A stretch of DNA of 64,000 nt from Flavobacterium album (GTDB lineage Bacteria > Bacteroidota > Bacteroidia > Flavobacteriales > Flavobacteriaceae), in contig NZ_CP029186.1 of the NCBI RefSeq assembly GCF_003096035.1, positions 1,129,001 through 1,193,000 on the forward strand. The letters are read 5' to 3'. The notes under the pieces are model-generated. The model did not search any database and was not told the origin of the DNA. It saw nothing but the letters and a program-made list of their open reading frames with translations. Within the stretch, counting starts at the first letter, position 1, and each line of letters begins with the position of its first letter. Positions 31,481-41,004 of this stretch are shown piece by piece. The translations under genes were made by a program, and so were the position numbers.

Positions 31481-33583
31481 TTACTTCAGCATTTGGTAGG
31501 TTATTAACGAAACAACATAGGCAAAAGTACTCATCCCGAACAACTGTATCATGGGCCATTTCCAGGAATTGGTTTCCTTTTTGGTTATTGCGAGCGTACT
31601 GATGCACTGCATGGCAAAGGCGTAGAAGAGCAGCAATGATATGCCGGTAGCAAAATTAAACACCTTTTCACCGGTTAAAGGATTAATTTCCGACTCCATA
31701 CGCTGCTTTATGGTCACTTCATCCTCGCCGCTGCTGCCAATATTATAAATCGTGGCCAGCGTGCCTACAAAAACTTCGCGCGCCGCGAACGATGACACGA
31801 TGGCAACGCCTATCTTCCAGTCGTACCCCAGCGGGCGGATAACCGGCTCTATGGTTTTACCCATAATGCCGATATAGGAATGCTCCAGGCGGTAAGAGGC
31901 CACAGCATCGTCAAACTCTTTTTGGGTAAACGACTTATATTCCCAACGCTTTACAACCGATTCGGCATTTTCAAGGTCATTGCCCGGCCCATGCGAGCCA
32001 AGGAACCAGATGATGATGGAAAGCGCAAGGATGATTTTTCCGGCGCCATAAACAAAAGCCTTTGTTTTTTCCAGTACATTAAGCCCTACATTCTTAAAGA
32101 GGGGTAGCTTGTAGTTGGGCATTTCGGCGACAAAAAAGCTTTTGTGCTTTATGTCGAGAACCTTATTGAGTATCCATGCCGAAAGTATGGCACCGGTAAA
32201 GCCCAGCAGGTACAGCGCCATTAGGGTAAGCCCCTGCAGGTTGAAAATGCCCAACACGTATTTTTGCGGAATAATGAGCGAAATGAGTATGGTATATACC
32301 GGCAGCCTTGCTGAGCAGGTGGTAAATGGCGTAACTAATATCGTGATAAGCCTTTCGCGCCAGTTCTCTATGTTGCGTGCCGCCATGATGGCCGGTATGG
32401 CACAGGCCGTACCCGATATGAGGGGCACTACGCTTTTGCCGCTAAGCCCGAAGCGCTTCATTATCTTATCCATGAGGAAAACCACACGGCTCATATAGCC
32501 GCTTTCTTCCAATAATGAAATGAAGAGGAACAGGAAGGCTATCTGCGGTATGAATATAACCACGCCGCCTATGCCGGGGATAACGCCCTGCGCAATAAGT
32601 TCGGTGAGCTTGCCCGGGGCCATGTTTTCCTGAGCAAATGCCGAAAGCCTTGCAAAGGTTTCATCGATGAGGTCCATTGGTACGCTCGACCAGGAAAAGA
32701 TAGACTGGAAGATGAGCATAAGTATGCCAAAGAAGATAACGTACCCGAACACCTTATGCGTAAGCACCCTGTCGAGGCGCGCACGAAGGTCTTTTGCCTT
32801 TGCTGTATCGATAACCTGTCCGATCTTGAGCACATCGTTGATGAACTGGTAGCGCTTTATGGTTTCTTTTTGCTGCAGCCTTTTCAGTTCTGAACGGGTT
32901 TTGGTGAATGAGGTGCCCAGCAGTTCTTTTTTCTCCGAGATACCGAAATTCACGTCCTGCGTGATCACCAGCCAAAGCTTGTACAATAGCTGGCTGGGGA
33001 AGGCTTTGCGCAGCTTGTTGAAATAGTCAGGGTCGATAGTAGAGGCATGGAGGCAGGGCTCGGTAGACAGGCTTTGGTAGTCTACAATAAGCCGTTTCAG
33101 GTTTTCAATGCCCGTTCCCTTGCGCGAGCTTACCAGTGCTATTTTGGTATTCAGCTGGCTTTCGAGGTAGGGAATATCCAGGGTAATGCCTTTCTTCTCC
33201 ATCCTGTCGGCCATATTAATGACCAGTATAGTAGGGATCTCAAGGTCTTTTATCTGGGTAAAGAGGAGCAGGTTGCGCTTCAGGTTCTCTACATCGGTAA
33301 CCACAACGGCAACATCGGGATAGTCTTTATCGTTCTTATTCAGCAGCAGCTCGATCACCACATTCTCATCAATGGAGCTGGCATTCAGGCTGTAGGTACC
33401 CGGCAGGTCCATTACGGTTCCCCTTACATGATCGGGCAGTTTGCACACGCCGGTTTTCCGCTCTACGGTAATACCGGGATAGTTGCCCACCTGCTGGTTA
33501 AGACCGGTAAGGTGGTTGAATACCGATGTTTTGCCGGTATTCGGGTTGCCTATCAATGCGATTTTGAGGGTTGGTGCTGCCAC
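31481..33583 (-). CDS. feoB: Ferrous iron transport protein B
   Basis: A 700-aa Fe2+ permease. The N-terminal G domain has G1 GNPNTGKTSVFN (12-23), G3 DLPGTYSL and G4 VINMADRME; a helical GDI-like spacer follows; then about ten membrane spans carry two Gate motifs (GYVIFFGILMLIFQ.. and the half with SGTACAIPAIMAARNI). It drives Fe2+ uptake. It starts three bases after feoA and is followed by the Cys-rich peptide gene. Confidence 0.97.
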   Translation of the reverse strand: MAAPTLKIALIGNPNTGKTSVFNHLTGLNQQVGNYPGITVERKTGVCKLPDHVRGTVMDLPGTYSLNASSIDENVVIELLLNKNDKDYPDVAVVVTDVENLKRNLLLFTQIKDLEIPTILVINMADRMEKKGITLDIPYLESQLNTKIALVSSRKGTGIENLKRLIVDYQSLSTEPCLHASTIDPDYFNKLRKAFPSQLLYKLWLVITQDVNFGISEKKELLGTSFTKTRSELKRLQQKETIKRYQFINDVLKIGQVIDTAKAKDLRARLDRVLTHKVFGYVIFFGILMLIFQSIFSWSSVPMDLIDETFARLSAFAQENMAPGKLTELIAQGVIPGIGGVVIFIPQIAFLFLFISLLEESGYMSRVVFLMDKIMKRFGLSGKSVVPLISGTACAIPAIMAARNIENWRERLITILVTPFTTCSARLPVYTILISLIIPQKYVLGIFNLQGLTLMALYLLGFTGAILSAWILNKVLDIKHKSFFVAEMPNYKLPLFKNVGLNVLEKTKAFVYGAGKIILALSIIIWFLGSHGPGNDLENAESVVKRWEYKSFTQKEFDDAVASYRLEHSYIGIMGKTIEPVIRPLGYDWKIGVAIVSSFAAREVFVGTLATIYNIGSSGEDEVTIKQRMESEINPLTGEKVFNFATGISLLLFYAFAMQCISTLAITKKETNSWKWPMIQLFGMSTFAYVVSLITYQMLK

Positions 33584-33586
33584 TGT

Positions 33587-33823
33587 TTAGAAGTCTTTTA
33601 GGATTTCAACATCTATCTCGGCAGCAGTTTCCATACGTATGGCCACATGGCTGTCATTCACGTTGATGTAGATAGGGTCGCCCATAGGAGCCACCTGTAA
33701 CAATTGCACTATATTACCGGGAAGGCACCCCATTTCGAGGAGCTTAAGCGGGATAGCATCGATATCAAAATCGGTGATAATGGCTTTCTGGCCTTTTTTG
33801 AGCCCGGCAAGAGTTGTTTTCAA
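33587..33823 (-). CDS. feoA: Ferrous iron transport protein A
   Basis: A 78-aa SH3-like protein needed for FeoB activity in the cytosol. The fold is seen in AIITDFDIDAIPLKLLEMGCLPGN and GDPIYINVNDSHVAIRMETA. The start codon is TTG at 33823 (MKTTLAGLKKGQ); no ATG fits, and this start gives the family length. It leads the feoA-feoB-Cys-peptide operon with a promoter and palindrome just upstream. Confidence 0.93.
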   Translation of the reverse strand: MKTTLAGLKKGQKAIITDFDIDAIPLKLLEMGCLPGNIVQLLQVAPMGDPIYINVNDSHVAIRMETAAEIDVEILKDF

Positions 33824-33826
33824 CGC

Positions 33827-33879
33827 TTTATTTAGAATAAATTAAGATTGCAAAATTACGAATAAATATCTTTTTCAAA
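33827..33879 (-). promoter_or_regulatory. feo promoter and candidate iron-regulator operator
   Basis: Minus strand: TTTG (33876-33879), 17 bases, then TAATTTTG (33851-33858), a Bacteroidota promoter. Just downstream is the palindrome TTTATT-tag-AATAAA (33827-33841) at the expected transcription start. A Fur- or DtxR-type regulator could bind there; no experiment supports it. Confidence 0.5.
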
Positions 33880-33991
33880 CGAATTACAATGATTTATTTA
33901 GGACCGGAAGATGCAGGGTCATGTATCAAAGCGAATCAGATTGCCCGGGGCCTTTTGCAGTCAGGCTCCAGGGGCATTCGTGGCAGGAAAA

Positions 33992-34684
33992 CTATTCATT
34001 TTCCCGCAGCCACTTAATGTCTTCGAGCAGTTGCTTTACGTTCTTTTCGCCTTTTGGGGGTGTTTCATCCAAAAGGGTGCCATTATAAAACCCGCGGATA
34101 CGGCCCTTTTTATCCACCAGTACGAAATTCTCGGTATGTACCATGTCGTAAAGTTCGGCAGAAGTATTGGTCTTTGCGGCAAGGTAGGATTTTCGTGCAA
34201 TGTAGTAAATGTCTTCTTTCTTTCCCGTAACCAGGTTCCATTTACCGTCGATGGCGCCTTTCTTTTTCGCATAAGCCTTCAGTACCGGCACAGTATCGGT
34301 ATCCGGCATTACGGAGTGCGAAAGCAGCATAACATCGGGCATATCTTTTACCTGGCCCTGGAGCCACGACATGTTTTCGCCCATCGGCACACAGATGCTC
34401 GGGCAGGTGGTAAAGAAGAAATCGGCCACATAAATTTTCCCTTCGTAATCTTTTTGGGTAACGGTCTTTCCGTTTTGGTTAGTGAAAGCAAAATCAGCTA
34501 TGCGGTGATTGCGCTTAATATATTGCGCTGTACTGTCTACCAGTTCGGGGTTTACATCGGCAGGGTTGTATACTTTCAGCGTTTTCCGTGGCTTAAGCGC
34601 CGTATAGAAAAGCGTCAGTATTATTGCCGAGAGGATAGCAAGGACAATGAAAAAGATTCTATATTTTTTAAAAAAGCCGGGCAT
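33992..34684 (-). CDS. SCO1/SenC family copper chaperone
   Basis: A 230-aa membrane-anchored thioredoxin-like protein. One span is at about 9-28 (IFFIVLAILSAIILTLFYTA). The copper ligands are the two cysteines of TTCPSICVPMG (about 93-103) and the histidine in YDMVHTENFVLVDKKG (about 186-201). SCO proteins load Cu(A) of cytochrome oxidase in the periplasm. It has its own -7 box (TAATTTTG, 34701-34708) and follows no obvious operon partner. The 168 bases between it and feoA hold only the feo control region. Confidence 0.93.
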   Translation of the reverse strand: MPGFFKKYRIFFIVLAILSAIILTLFYTALKPRKTLKVYNPADVNPELVDSTAQYIKRNHRIADFAFTNQNGKTVTQKDYEGKIYVADFFFTTCPSICVPMGENMSWLQGQVKDMPDVMLLSHSVMPDTDTVPVLKAYAKKKGAIDGKWNLVTGKKEDIYYIARKSYLAAKTNTSAELYDMVHTENFVLVDKKGRIRGFYNGTLLDETPPKGEKNVKQLLEDIKWLRENE

Positions 34685-34700
34685 CGGGAGTAAATTTTTG

Positions 34701-34708
34701 CAAAATTA
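34701..34708 (-). promoter_or_regulatory. Predicted -7 box for SCO gene
   Basis: TAATTTTG on the minus strand, 17-24 bases before the ATG. Confidence 0.4.
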
Positions 34709-34817
34709 CGAAACAACGCAGGATTTAAACAGCCATTGTCGCAATTATACCACATTAAAAATCAAGAGGAAACCCACATTTAACACTTTTCGGAAAGGTA
34801 TTTGCATGCATCCTTAA

Positions 34818-34825
34818 TATTTTTG
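34818..34825 (+). promoter_or_regulatory. Predicted -7 box for M13 peptidase gene
   Basis: TATTTTTG, 23 bases before the ATG at 34848. Confidence 0.4.
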
Positions 34826-34847
34826 TAATGCAAGCAAAACATAAACT

Positions 34848-36908
34848 ATGAAATTCTACTTAAATACAGCCCTGGCTGTTACCGCTTTATTAACTATGAA
34901 TACAGGCTCCGCGCAGACAAAGAACCCTAAACAACAGAAGCCGGGCATCAACCTTTCTTATATGGATAAGAAAGTGAAGCCTGCCGATGATTTCTTCCGT
35001 TACGTGAACGGCGCATGGGTAGACCAGACTGAAATACCGGGCGACAAGACACGCTGGGGCAGCTTTGACGAGCTGCGGGAAAACACCAATAACGATGCAC
35101 TCGCGATACTGAAAGAAGCCGCAGCCAATAAAAAGCTCGGGTCGAATACCGACCAGGGTAAGGCGGCCAACCTGTACAAAACCATTATGGACACGGTTAC
35201 AAGGAACAAGCAGGGCATTAAGCCATTGCAGCCCTACCTTAAAAAAATAGATGCTATTAAGGATGTGAAAAGCCTTCAGGCATTCCTTATAGAAATGGAG
35301 CCCGAAGGCGGCATAGGGTTCTTTGGGGTGTATATTGACGAAGATGCCAAAGACAGCAATAAAAATGTAGTGTCTGTAAGCCCGGGAAGCCTCGGATTGC
35401 CCGACAGGGACTACTATGTTTCTGATGATGCCGACTCAAAAGAAAAGCGCGAAAAATATGTTGCACACGTAGGCAGGATGCTGAAATACCTTGGCTATAA
35501 AGAAGCCGATGCCAAAACCGCCGCAAAACAGATCCTCGCACTCGAAACCGCTATGGCACAGCCAAGGCTGGACAGGGTAGAACGCCGCGACCGCAGGAAA
35601 AGCTACAACCCGATGGCTGTGGAAGGACTGGAAAAAATTACGCCAGCCATCAACTGGAATACTTACCTGAGCGGTATTGGCATAAAAAATATCGATACTA
35701 TAATCGTTTCGCAGCCCAAATATATGGCTGCCCTGCAGGAGCTTTTTAAACAAAATAAAGTAGAAGACTGGAAAGCCTATATGAAATGGACATTGCTTAA
35801 CAAGGCTGCCGGCTACCTTACAACTGATATAGAAACGGCCAACTGGGAGTTTTACAGCAAGACCCTGAAAGGCGCGCTTAAAGAAGAGACACGCGACAAG
35901 AATGCGCTGCAGGTCATAAACGGCACTGTAGGCGAGGCATTGGGCAAGCTGTATGTGGAGAAGAAATTCCCTGCTGAAGCCAAGGCCAAAGCCGAAAGTA
36001 TGATCAAAAACGTAATGCTGGCCTACGAGAACCGTATCAACCGCCTGCCGTGGATGGCAAAATCGACACGTGAAAATGCGATACAGAAACTCCGCAAGCT
36101 TACCGTGAAGATCGGCTACCCTGACAAATGGAAAGATTATTCGGCGCTTACATTGCAAAGCCCGGCCGAGGGCGGTACGTTTTTCAATAACATGAAAAAT
36201 ATAATGCGCTGGAGATGGCAAAAAGACCTTGAGAAACTCGGCAAGCCGGTAGACAAGACCGAATGGGGCATGGCGCCACAGATAGTGAACGCTTACTTTA
36301 ACCCGTCGAACAATGAGATCGTGTTCCCTGCCGGTATATTGCAGCCGCCTTTCTACGACTACAGGGCCGACGAAGCCGTGAACTACGGAGGCATTGGCGC
36401 GGTTATTGGCCACGAGATATCGCACGGATTTGATGATTCAGGTTCACGCTATAATGCCGATGGCAACTTGGTGAACTGGTGGAGCGACGAAGACCTGGCA
36501 CAATTTACAGGCCTTGGCGGTGCACTGGCCGACCAGTACAGCGCCCTGCAGCCGCTGCCGGGAATTTATGTAGATGGCAAGTTTACCCTTGGTGAGAACA
36601 TTGGCGACCTTGGCGGTGTAAACGCGGCTTATGATGGCTTACTGCTCTACCTTAAGAAAAACGGCAACCCGGGACTGATAGACGGCTTTACGCCCGAACA
36701 GAGGTTCTTTATCTCATGGGCAACCATTTGGAGGACAAAAATGCGCGATGAAGCCATAAAGAACCAGGTGAAAACCGACCCGCATTCGCCGGGAATGTAC
36801 AGGGCTTATGTTCCTCTTCAAAACGTAGATGCGTTCTATGATGCCTTCGGAATAAAACAAGGGGATGGCATGTATGTGGCCCCTGAGAAGCGGGTGAGGA
36901 TTTGGTAA
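34848..36908 (+). CDS. M13 family (neprilysin-like) zinc metallopeptidase
   Basis: A 686-aa secreted peptidase with a Sec signal (MKFYLNTALAVTALLTMNTGSAQ). The zinc site is HEISH at 522-526 plus Glu583 in GENIGDLGG, with Asp587; the NAYFNPSNNEIVFPAGILQPPF substrate block and the late CxxW-free C-terminus (EKRVRIW) fit bacterial PepO-like members. It cuts peptides in the periplasm or outside. Single gene with its own promoter and terminator. Confidence 0.95.
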   Translation: MKFYLNTALAVTALLTMNTGSAQTKNPKQQKPGINLSYMDKKVKPADDFFRYVNGAWVDQTEIPGDKTRWGSFDELRENTNNDALAILKEAAANKKLGSNTDQGKAANLYKTIMDTVTRNKQGIKPLQPYLKKIDAIKDVKSLQAFLIEMEPEGGIGFFGVYIDEDAKDSNKNVVSVSPGSLGLPDRDYYVSDDADSKEKREKYVAHVGRMLKYLGYKEADAKTAAKQILALETAMAQPRLDRVERRDRRKSYNPMAVEGLEKITPAINWNTYLSGIGIKNIDTIIVSQPKYMAALQELFKQNKVEDWKAYMKWTLLNKAAGYLTTDIETANWEFYSKTLKGALKEETRDKNALQVINGTVGEALGKLYVEKKFPAEAKAKAESMIKNVMLAYENRINRLPWMAKSTRENAIQKLRKLTVKIGYPDKWKDYSALTLQSPAEGGTFFNNMKNIMRWRWQKDLEKLGKPVDKTEWGMAPQIVNAYFNPSNNEIVFPAGILQPPFYDYRADEAVNYGGIGAVIGHEISHGFDDSGSRYNADGNLVNWWSDEDLAQFTGLGGALADQYSALQPLPGIYVDGKFTLGENIGDLGGVNAAYDGLLLYLKKNGNPGLIDGFTPEQRFFISWATIWRTKMRDEAIKNQVKTDPHSPGMYRAYVPLQNVDAFYDAFGIKQGDGMYVAPEKRVRIW

Positions 36909-36927
36909 TTCGCTTTTAGAAATCATA

Positions 36928-36961
36928 AAATAACCCATGCCGCAAACGGTGTGGGTTATTT
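36928..36961. terminator. Hairpin terminator after M13 gene
   Basis: AAATAACCCATGCCG-caaa-CGGTGTGGGTTATTT, symmetric with A/T runs, so it can work in both directions. Confidence 0.8.
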
Positions 36962-37067
36962 GTTTATATCCAATGATTTTAGTTGTAGTAAACCGTTATT
37001 TCTTTAGACGTTTCCCAAGAATATGTTAATTGCGGAAAAACCGTAATTTTGCTAAAAATTTAAAATA

Positions 37068-37075
37068 TAATTTTG
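37068..37075 (+). promoter_or_regulatory. Predicted -7 box for response regulator gene
   Basis: TAATTTTG; a second TAATTTTG lies at 37044-37051. Either could serve the TTG-started gene at 37103. Confidence 0.35.
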
Positions 37076-37102
37076 TTATGCGCAAAATAAATAGGTAGTA
37101 GC

Positions 37103-37765
37103 TTGGGAAAAAAATTGCATGTACTTGGTATTGACGACCATGTTGTGGTCCTCGAAGGGTATTATTCTATATTTAAATATTTTGAAACAACTTTTGATGA
37201 GCTAAAATTCGCAAAAGCGTATGATTGCAGGTCGGGTTATCAGGTGATTCAGCAAAACAAAGATACTTCTTTTGACATCGCCGTACTGGACTACAGCATA
37301 CCTGCTTACCCTGAAATGGGGCTGTATACCGGGGAAGACATTGCGCTATTGGTACGAAAAACCATGCCCTCCTGCAAGATCGTCATGATGACGATGCACA
37401 AGGAAGTAGATATCATGGGGCGGATACTCGAAAAGATAAAACCCGAAGGCTTCATCAACAAAAGCGACTGCACGACATCTGAACTGATAGACGGTTTCAG
37501 GACAGTGCTTGACGGCAGTACCTATTTTTCTAAAACGGTCTTAAATTTTATTGCGAGGCAGGAAAGCGAAATATTGCTGGAAGACATCGATATAAAAATT
37601 ATCTTGTTTTTAGCTAAGGGCATTAAGAACAAAAACCTTGGTAAGTACATACCTTTATCGGACAGCGCCATCGAGAAAAGGAAATACCGTATAAAGCGCC
37701 TGCTGGATGTATCCGGCGGCGATGAAGAGCTGATCACCAAAGCGCGGGACCTGGGGTATATTTAA
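37103..37765 (+). CDS. Orphan response regulator with LuxR-like HTH
   Basis: A 220-aa regulator. The receiver domain (about 4-135) has acidic Asp11/Asp12, phospho-acceptor Asp63 in AVLDYSIPA, Thr in VMMTMHKE and Lys in FINKSD. The C-terminal part (about 155-220) resembles a LuxR-type HTH (DIDIKIILFLAKGIKNKNLGKYIPLSDSAIEKRKYRIKRLL) but is divergent. No ATG fits; TTG at 37103 is the likely start. No kinase gene adjoins it. Its stop overlaps the convergent gene by four bases. Confidence 0.85.
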   Translation: MGKKLHVLGIDDHVVVLEGYYSIFKYFETTFDELKFAKAYDCRSGYQVIQQNKDTSFDIAVLDYSIPAYPEMGLYTGEDIALLVRKTMPSCKIVMMTMHKEVDIMGRILEKIKPEGFINKSDCTTSELIDGFRTVLDGSTYFSKTVLNFIARQESEILLEDIDIKIILFLAKGIKNKNLGKYIPLSDSAIEKRKYRIKRLLDVSGGDEELITKARDLGYI

Positions 37766-38553
37766 ATCCCCGCCGTGAATGTAAATCCTGTTAGTTCCTG
37801 AATTTTTGTTGAGTCTATAATTTTACCTCCACGCTCTTTTTCTAAAAACCCGGGCAGCGGCAATCCTGCTTCGGTTGCTTTTTTTGTGTAGTAGTCCTTC
37901 CGGGTGGGGTGCTGTGGCGCAACAACATTAAAGGTTTCTCCCCAGGCATTGCTTTCAATCACTTTCAGGATGCTGCCAATGCAGTCGTCACGATGCACGA
38001 GGTTAACCGGCGCATCACCATCGGGCAGGTTCTCCCTTCCGGCAAGGTGCTTAACAGGGTGCCGGTCTTCGCCTATCAATCCCCCAAAACGGAGCACTGT
38101 GGTTTTAAAGCTTTTATTTTCCTGCAAAAGTCTTTCTGTCGCAACCAACTGTTTCCCGCTATCCGTAACGGGATTCGGACTAGTATCTTCAGTGACAACA
38201 GCTGCATCGTCCGCATAAACCGATGTCGAACTGATAAATAAGATTTTATCTGTTCCCGACTGCTCTATATACGGAAGGAGCGTACGTATCTTTTTCGCAA
38301 AATCTTCACCGCTTTTTGCCTTGGGCGGCACATCAATAATAAGAATTTCAGCATTAGCCAAAAAACCGGCAATGTCTCCTTCAACCTCATTTTCGTGTAA
38401 CGAAATATGAAAAGGAGTTATCCCTTCATTATTTAAAATTTCCAGTTTATTTTCAGATGTGGTCGATCCTTTAATGGTAAAAGAATTATTGAGCAATTTT
38501 TTTGCTAACGGAAGCCCCAGCCACCCGCAGCCGAGTATAGAAATGTTCTGCAT
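37762..38553 (-). CDS. NAD(P)-binding epimerase-like protein (YeeZ type)
   Basis: A 263-aa Rossmann-fold protein of the atypical extended-SDR group that includes YeeZ. The nucleotide motif is ISILGCGWLGLPLAKKL at the N-terminus; LFISSTSVYADD and VLRFGGLIGEDRHPVKHLAG are typical of the group. The substrate is unknown. It is third in a tight unit: the Zn-ribbon gene ends one base into its start codon. Confidence 0.85.
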   Translation of the reverse strand: MQNISILGCGWLGLPLAKKLLNNSFTIKGSTTSENKLEILNNEGITPFHISLHENEVEGDIAGFLANAEILIIDVPPKAKSGEDFAKKIRTLLPYIEQSGTDKILFISSTSVYADDAAVVTEDTSPNPVTDSGKQLVATERLLQENKSFKTTVLRFGGLIGEDRHPVKHLAGRENLPDGDAPVNLVHRDDCIGSILKVIESNAWGETFNVVAPQHPTRKDYYTKKATEAGLPLPGFLEKERGGKIIDSTKIQELTGFTFTAGI

Positions 38554-38906
38554 CAGGATATATCTTTTCGCACCAGTATGAAATAATCGTTCTCCAGCGG
38601 CATGTAGCCCTGTTCGTAAACAAAGAAATAGGTATTGCCGGTCTTAGTGTTCAGCAGGCTGGTAAAGTAGGTAAAGTCAAAACCCATTGCCATCATTTTG
38701 GAGCGGGTGGTCTTTGTCTTGCCTTCTACATTCAGTTCGGCCAGGATGCGGTAGTTCTTGCGCAGCTTGTTGTTGATGTTGCGCATAAAATTATTGCTGT
38801 CCTTATTGATCTTGTTATTCCAGGCATTGCGGCAGCCGTCGCTGCAGAATTTCTTGTCTTCGCGGCCTACAATGGCATCGCCGCATTCGGGACAGGTGCG
38901 TGTCAT
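38553..38906 (-). CDS. Small protein with N-terminal zinc ribbon
   Basis: A 117-aa protein. Four cysteines in TCPECG...KFCSDGCRNAWNNK (residues about 4-27) form a treble-clef-like zinc site; the rest is a helix followed by strands (TYFFVYEQGYMPLENDYFILVRKD). I do not recognise a named family; a nucleic-acid-binding role is possible. It overlaps the upstream GNAT-amidohydrolase gene by four bases (ATGA). Confidence 0.8.
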   Translation of the reverse strand: MTRTCPECGDAIVGREDKKFCSDGCRNAWNNKINKDSNNFMRNINNKLRKNYRILAELNVEGKTKTTRSKMMAMGFDFTYFTSLLNTKTGNTYFFVYEQGYMPLENDYFILVRKDIS

Positions 38907-40498
38907 TTTCGCGAACGTGTTTTTGGTTTTACTTCACCGGCTTCCGGCTTTGGCTGGGCTGCGGTCAGTTTTTTTATTTTGTAAAGGTCTTCCCGGCGAT
39001 CCTTCAGGATGCGCACGCTTCCAAACTCATGAAGCTCTTTCAGCAGGTCGAGGTCCACATCCACAATAATGGTCATCTCGGTATTCGGAGTAGCCTCGGC
39101 CTTGATGCCATTTGACGGGAACGAAAAATCGGAAGGCGTAAATACTGCGGTCTGGGCATACTGTATATCCATGTTGTTCACGCCCGGCAGGTTGCCCACA
39201 CACCCGGCTATAGCCACATAGCATTCGTTCTCTATGGCGCGTGCCTGTGCACAGCTTTTTACGCGCGTATAGCCATTTTGCGTATCGGTAAGGAAGGGTA
39301 CAAAGAGTATCTCCATTCCTTCATCGGCCATGAGTCTGGACAGTTCGGGGAACTCTATATCATAGCATATCATAATGCCTATCTTTCCGCAGTCGGTATC
39401 AAAGGTCTTTATCTCGTTGCCGCCCACCATACCCCAGTAGTTCACCTCGTTGGGAGTAATGTGTATTTTGGTGTACATCTCGAAAGTACCATCCCTTTTG
39501 CACAGAAACCCGACATTATACAGGTTGCCGTCCTCAACCATGGGCATGCTTCCTGTAATGATATTGATATTGTAGGATATTGCCATTTCCTGGAACCGTT
39601 TGCGGATAGGCTCGCAATACCTTGCGATTTCCCGGATGGCATCCGCTTCGCTGAGGTGGTTGAAATCGGCCATCAGCGGCGCTACGAACAATTCAGGGAA
39701 TAAGGCAAAGTCGCTCCCGTAGCCCGACACGGCATCGATAAAGAACTCTGCCTGCTCGAACAATGCCTCCACATTCGCCAGCGGTCGCATCTGCCACTGC
39801 ACCAGCCCGAGGCGGATAACGCTCTTACGGGTATTGATGAGCACAGGGTCTTTTTCGTAGTAGATATTATTCCATTCCATCAGTACGGCATAATCCTGCG
39901 AGTTCTTGTCGCCCTCAAGGTAGTTGCGCATTACTTTTATAACGTGGAAATCGTTGCTCAGCTGAAAGGCCAGCACCGGGTCGTGTATCTCTTTCAGGCG
40001 TACCTTTTCGATATATTCCTTTGGGGTAAGCTCACTGGCATATTCATTGAACATTGGCATCCTCCCTGCAAAGATGATGGAGCGCAGGTTCAGCTGTTCG
40101 CACAGTTCCTTACGGGCATCATACAGCCTGCGCCCCAGGCGCAGCCCGCGATAGGCTGGGTCGATGAACACGTCGATGCCATACAGCACTTCGCCCTCAT
40201 AGTCATGGGTGTTGAAAGAATAGTTGCCCGTGATCTTTTCGTAGGTATGGTTCATCGTGGCCTTCTTATGGTCAACAATAAGCGAAAGCGCAGAGCCCAC
40301 CACTTTACCGTCGACCAGTACCACTAACTGTCCCTCGGGGAATATCTTCAGCAGGCGCTTGATGTCCTTTTCGTCCCAGTAGGGCTGTTCCATTTCCATA
40401 TCGGCAGGCTTGTAGGCGTGCTGCATGGTCATGCGGAGTTCTTTATAATCCTCTATACGAAGGTTACGAAGCTCTACTTTGGAAATTTCTGTTTGCAT
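38903..40498 (-). CDS. Bifunctional GNAT / carbon-nitrogen hydrolase
   Basis: A 531-aa two-domain protein. Residues about 1-210 are a GNAT acetyltransferase (VFIDPAYRGLRLGRRLYDARK is the acetyl-CoA loop). Residues about 225-510 are a nitrilase-fold amidohydrolase with the Glu-Lys-Cys triad: Glu in LFPELFVAP, Lys in YTKIHITPNE and Cys in IMICYDIEFPE. The combination is a known Bacteroidota/Proteobacteria architecture with unknown substrate. I chose the ATG at 40498 (MQTEISKVELRNLRIED). It leads a three-gene unit. Confidence 0.92.
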   Translation of the reverse strand: MQTEISKVELRNLRIEDYKELRMTMQHAYKPADMEMEQPYWDEKDIKRLLKIFPEGQLVVLVDGKVVGSALSLIVDHKKATMNHTYEKITGNYSFNTHDYEGEVLYGIDVFIDPAYRGLRLGRRLYDARKELCEQLNLRSIIFAGRMPMFNEYASELTPKEYIEKVRLKEIHDPVLAFQLSNDFHVIKVMRNYLEGDKNSQDYAVLMEWNNIYYEKDPVLINTRKSVIRLGLVQWQMRPLANVEALFEQAEFFIDAVSGYGSDFALFPELFVAPLMADFNHLSEADAIREIARYCEPIRKRFQEMAISYNINIITGSMPMVEDGNLYNVGFLCKRDGTFEMYTKIHITPNEVNYWGMVGGNEIKTFDTDCGKIGIMICYDIEFPELSRLMADEGMEILFVPFLTDTQNGYTRVKSCAQARAIENECYVAIAGCVGNLPGVNNMDIQYAQTAVFTPSDFSFPSNGIKAEATPNTEMTIIVDVDLDLLKELHEFGSVRILKDRREDLYKIKKLTAAQPKPEAGEVKPKTRSRK

Positions 40499-40570
40499 TA
40501 GAAAGTCATTTTTGTAAAGATAGGGAAAACTTTCCGTTTGCAAACGTTTGTATGAGGGTTTATGTATGTC

Positions 40571-40996
40571 TTAAGGTATTATGCTAATATTCCTAATATC
40601 GCAGAGGTCCTTAAAGTCTTTTACATTAAATGTAACTAATCCATCAACTTTAATATTTATATCTTTTAAAATTTCTCTAATAATTGAATCGACTAAGGCA
40701 ACTTTAGGAATAGGAGATTTATGAACCTGATATACATTATGAAGAGCATTATCTCTATAACTCTCATCGTATATTAATGCTGTCTTTTCTGATTTGATTA
40801 AGTTTTCTAAATTTTCTAATGCTGCTTTATTCTTTATAAAACTTGAATTAAGTACTTCATATAAAGTAGGGAAAGGGATTATAAGAGTGTAATCTGAGAT
40901 TATTTCAGCAACCTCTTGAGCTTGTTGATGATAAGAATCGCTAGGATCTAATAGCCCAAACCAATATCCGGTGTCAACAAGAATATATTTGTCCAT
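40571..40996 (-). CDS. PIN-domain ribonuclease, likely toxin
   Basis: A 141-aa PIN domain. The acidic metal site is Asp8 (ILVDTGYWFGLLD), Glu47 (LYEVLN), Asp103 (LVDSIIREI) and Asp127 (VTFNVKDF). VapC-like toxins of this size cut tRNA or other RNA. It lies nine bases after a 110-aa gene, an arrangement like a toxin-antitoxin pair, though that gene is no recognised antitoxin. Both are AT-rich against their neighbours. Confidence 0.85.
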   Translation of the reverse strand: MDKYILVDTGYWFGLLDPSDSYHQQAQEVAEIISDYTLIIPFPTLYEVLNSSFIKNKAALENLENLIKSEKTALIYDESYRDNALHNVYQVHKSPIPKVALVDSIIREILKDINIKVDGLVTFNVKDFKDLCDIRNISIIP

Positions 40997-41004
40997 ATAA
41001 AATA

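Noticed and set aside
35436..36425. 329-codon frame antisense to the M13 peptidase.
   Set aside because: The sense strand carries the signal peptide and zinc motifs; the antisense frame has none.
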